Assembly: GCA_964426895.1 (NCBI GenBank) | Contig: CAYRSH010000043.1 | Span: 1-13,678 of the forward strand | Length of the DNA: 13,678 bases | Source: Caldipriscus sp964426895 | GTDB taxonomy: Bacteria; Hydrothermota; Hydrothermia; LBFQ01 | Direction: 5' to 3' | Part shown: positions 13,629 through 13,678 of the stretch, in pieces | Layout: every line of letters starts with the position of its first letter | How positions within the stretch are numbered: the stretch's first letter is position 1 | Notes under the pieces: generated by a model | What the model was told of the DNA's origin: nothing | Seen by the model: only the letters and a program-made list of their open reading frames with translations | Databases searched by the model: none | Made by a program: the position numbers and the translations under genes

Positions 13629-13678
13629 TTGAAGGATTCAGGGCTTACATCCTCAATGTGTTCAGCTGAGGGATGTTT
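13629..13678 (+). other. Start of an unidentified transcript, possibly a structured leader or RNA gene
   Basis: The region downstream of the 13617 TATAAT box has a frame open to the window edge (ATG 13623, TTG 13629 and ATG 13656 are in the same frame), but the translated residues look unlike a protein N-terminus. The RNA can instead fold: ACATCCTCA (13647-13655) pairs with TGAGGGATGT (13667-13676) as a 9-bp stem with one bulged G and an 11-nt loop. It could be the 5' end of an RNA gene, an attenuator or riboswitch leader, or a truncated leaderless CDS. I cannot decide between these. Confidence 0.3.

Noticed and set aside
1..13678. CRISPR array, tRNA/rRNA genes, insertion sequences, prophage or a defence operon
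   Set aside because: No direct-repeat array, tRNA-like cloverleaf, transposase or integrase, phage or nuclease-effector gene pair is visible; genes are contiguous housekeeping-type units.

Overview
The window (about 40% GC by eye) reads as a gene-dense chromosomal segment from an uncultured-type, diderm, probably thermophilic bacterium. Arg codons are mostly AGG/AGA, coding strands are purine-rich, and genes overlap by a few bases. A secreted protein with a fibronectin type III domain and a C-terminal tail like the type IX secretion sorting domain points to the FCB side of the tree (WOR-3/Stahlbacteria- or Hydrothermae-like lineages are my best guess). That placement is inference; no rRNA or other marker is present.

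Layout. Positions 1-1921 (+): the 3' part of a large secreted protein and, overlapping it by ATGA, a lipoprotein with a calcium-loop-like motif. Positions 1955-3946 (+): ligA, the NAD-dependent DNA ligase, apparently with its own promoter. Positions 8981-3939 (-): a tightly packed six-gene unit read leftward, ptsH (HPr), ptsI (a compact enzyme I), nusB, a YceD/DUF177 protein, a RecJ-like DHH/DHHA1 nuclease and a SpoIID/LytB-domain protein. It ends tail-to-tail with ligA, overlapping it by 8 bp. Positions 9050-12005 (+): divergent from ptsH across 68 bp, cmk, coaE and a NodU/CmcH-type carbamoyltransferase, joined by ATGA overlaps. Positions 12082-13602 (+): an unrecognised 506-residue soluble protein with its own promoter. 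At the right edge another TATAAT box at 13617 begins a transcript that runs out of the window and whose first 50 nt can fold.

The most notable pattern is regulatory. Each of the four genes that begins a transcription unit (ligA, ptsH, cmk, the 506-residue gene) has a -10-like hexamer 8-10 nt before its start codon and no Shine-Dalgarno sequence, so the mRNA would begin at or within a few bases of the start codon. Most genes inside the units have AAGGAGG-type sites or start inside the preceding gene's stop. This suggests leaderless initiation at operon heads and SD-led or coupled initiation inside operons.

Functionally most genes are housekeeping: replication and repair (ligA, RecJ-like), nucleotide and cofactor kinases (cmk, coaE), and transcription antitermination (nusB). 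The HPr/enzyme I pair has no sugar permease component in view, and HPr carries both the His and the Ser phosphorylation sites, which hints at a regulatory phosphorelay. I did not find a clear new defence or mobile system. The best candidates for novelty are the leaderless promoter architecture, the compact enzyme I, the unidentified 506-residue gene and the foldable transcript start at the right edge.
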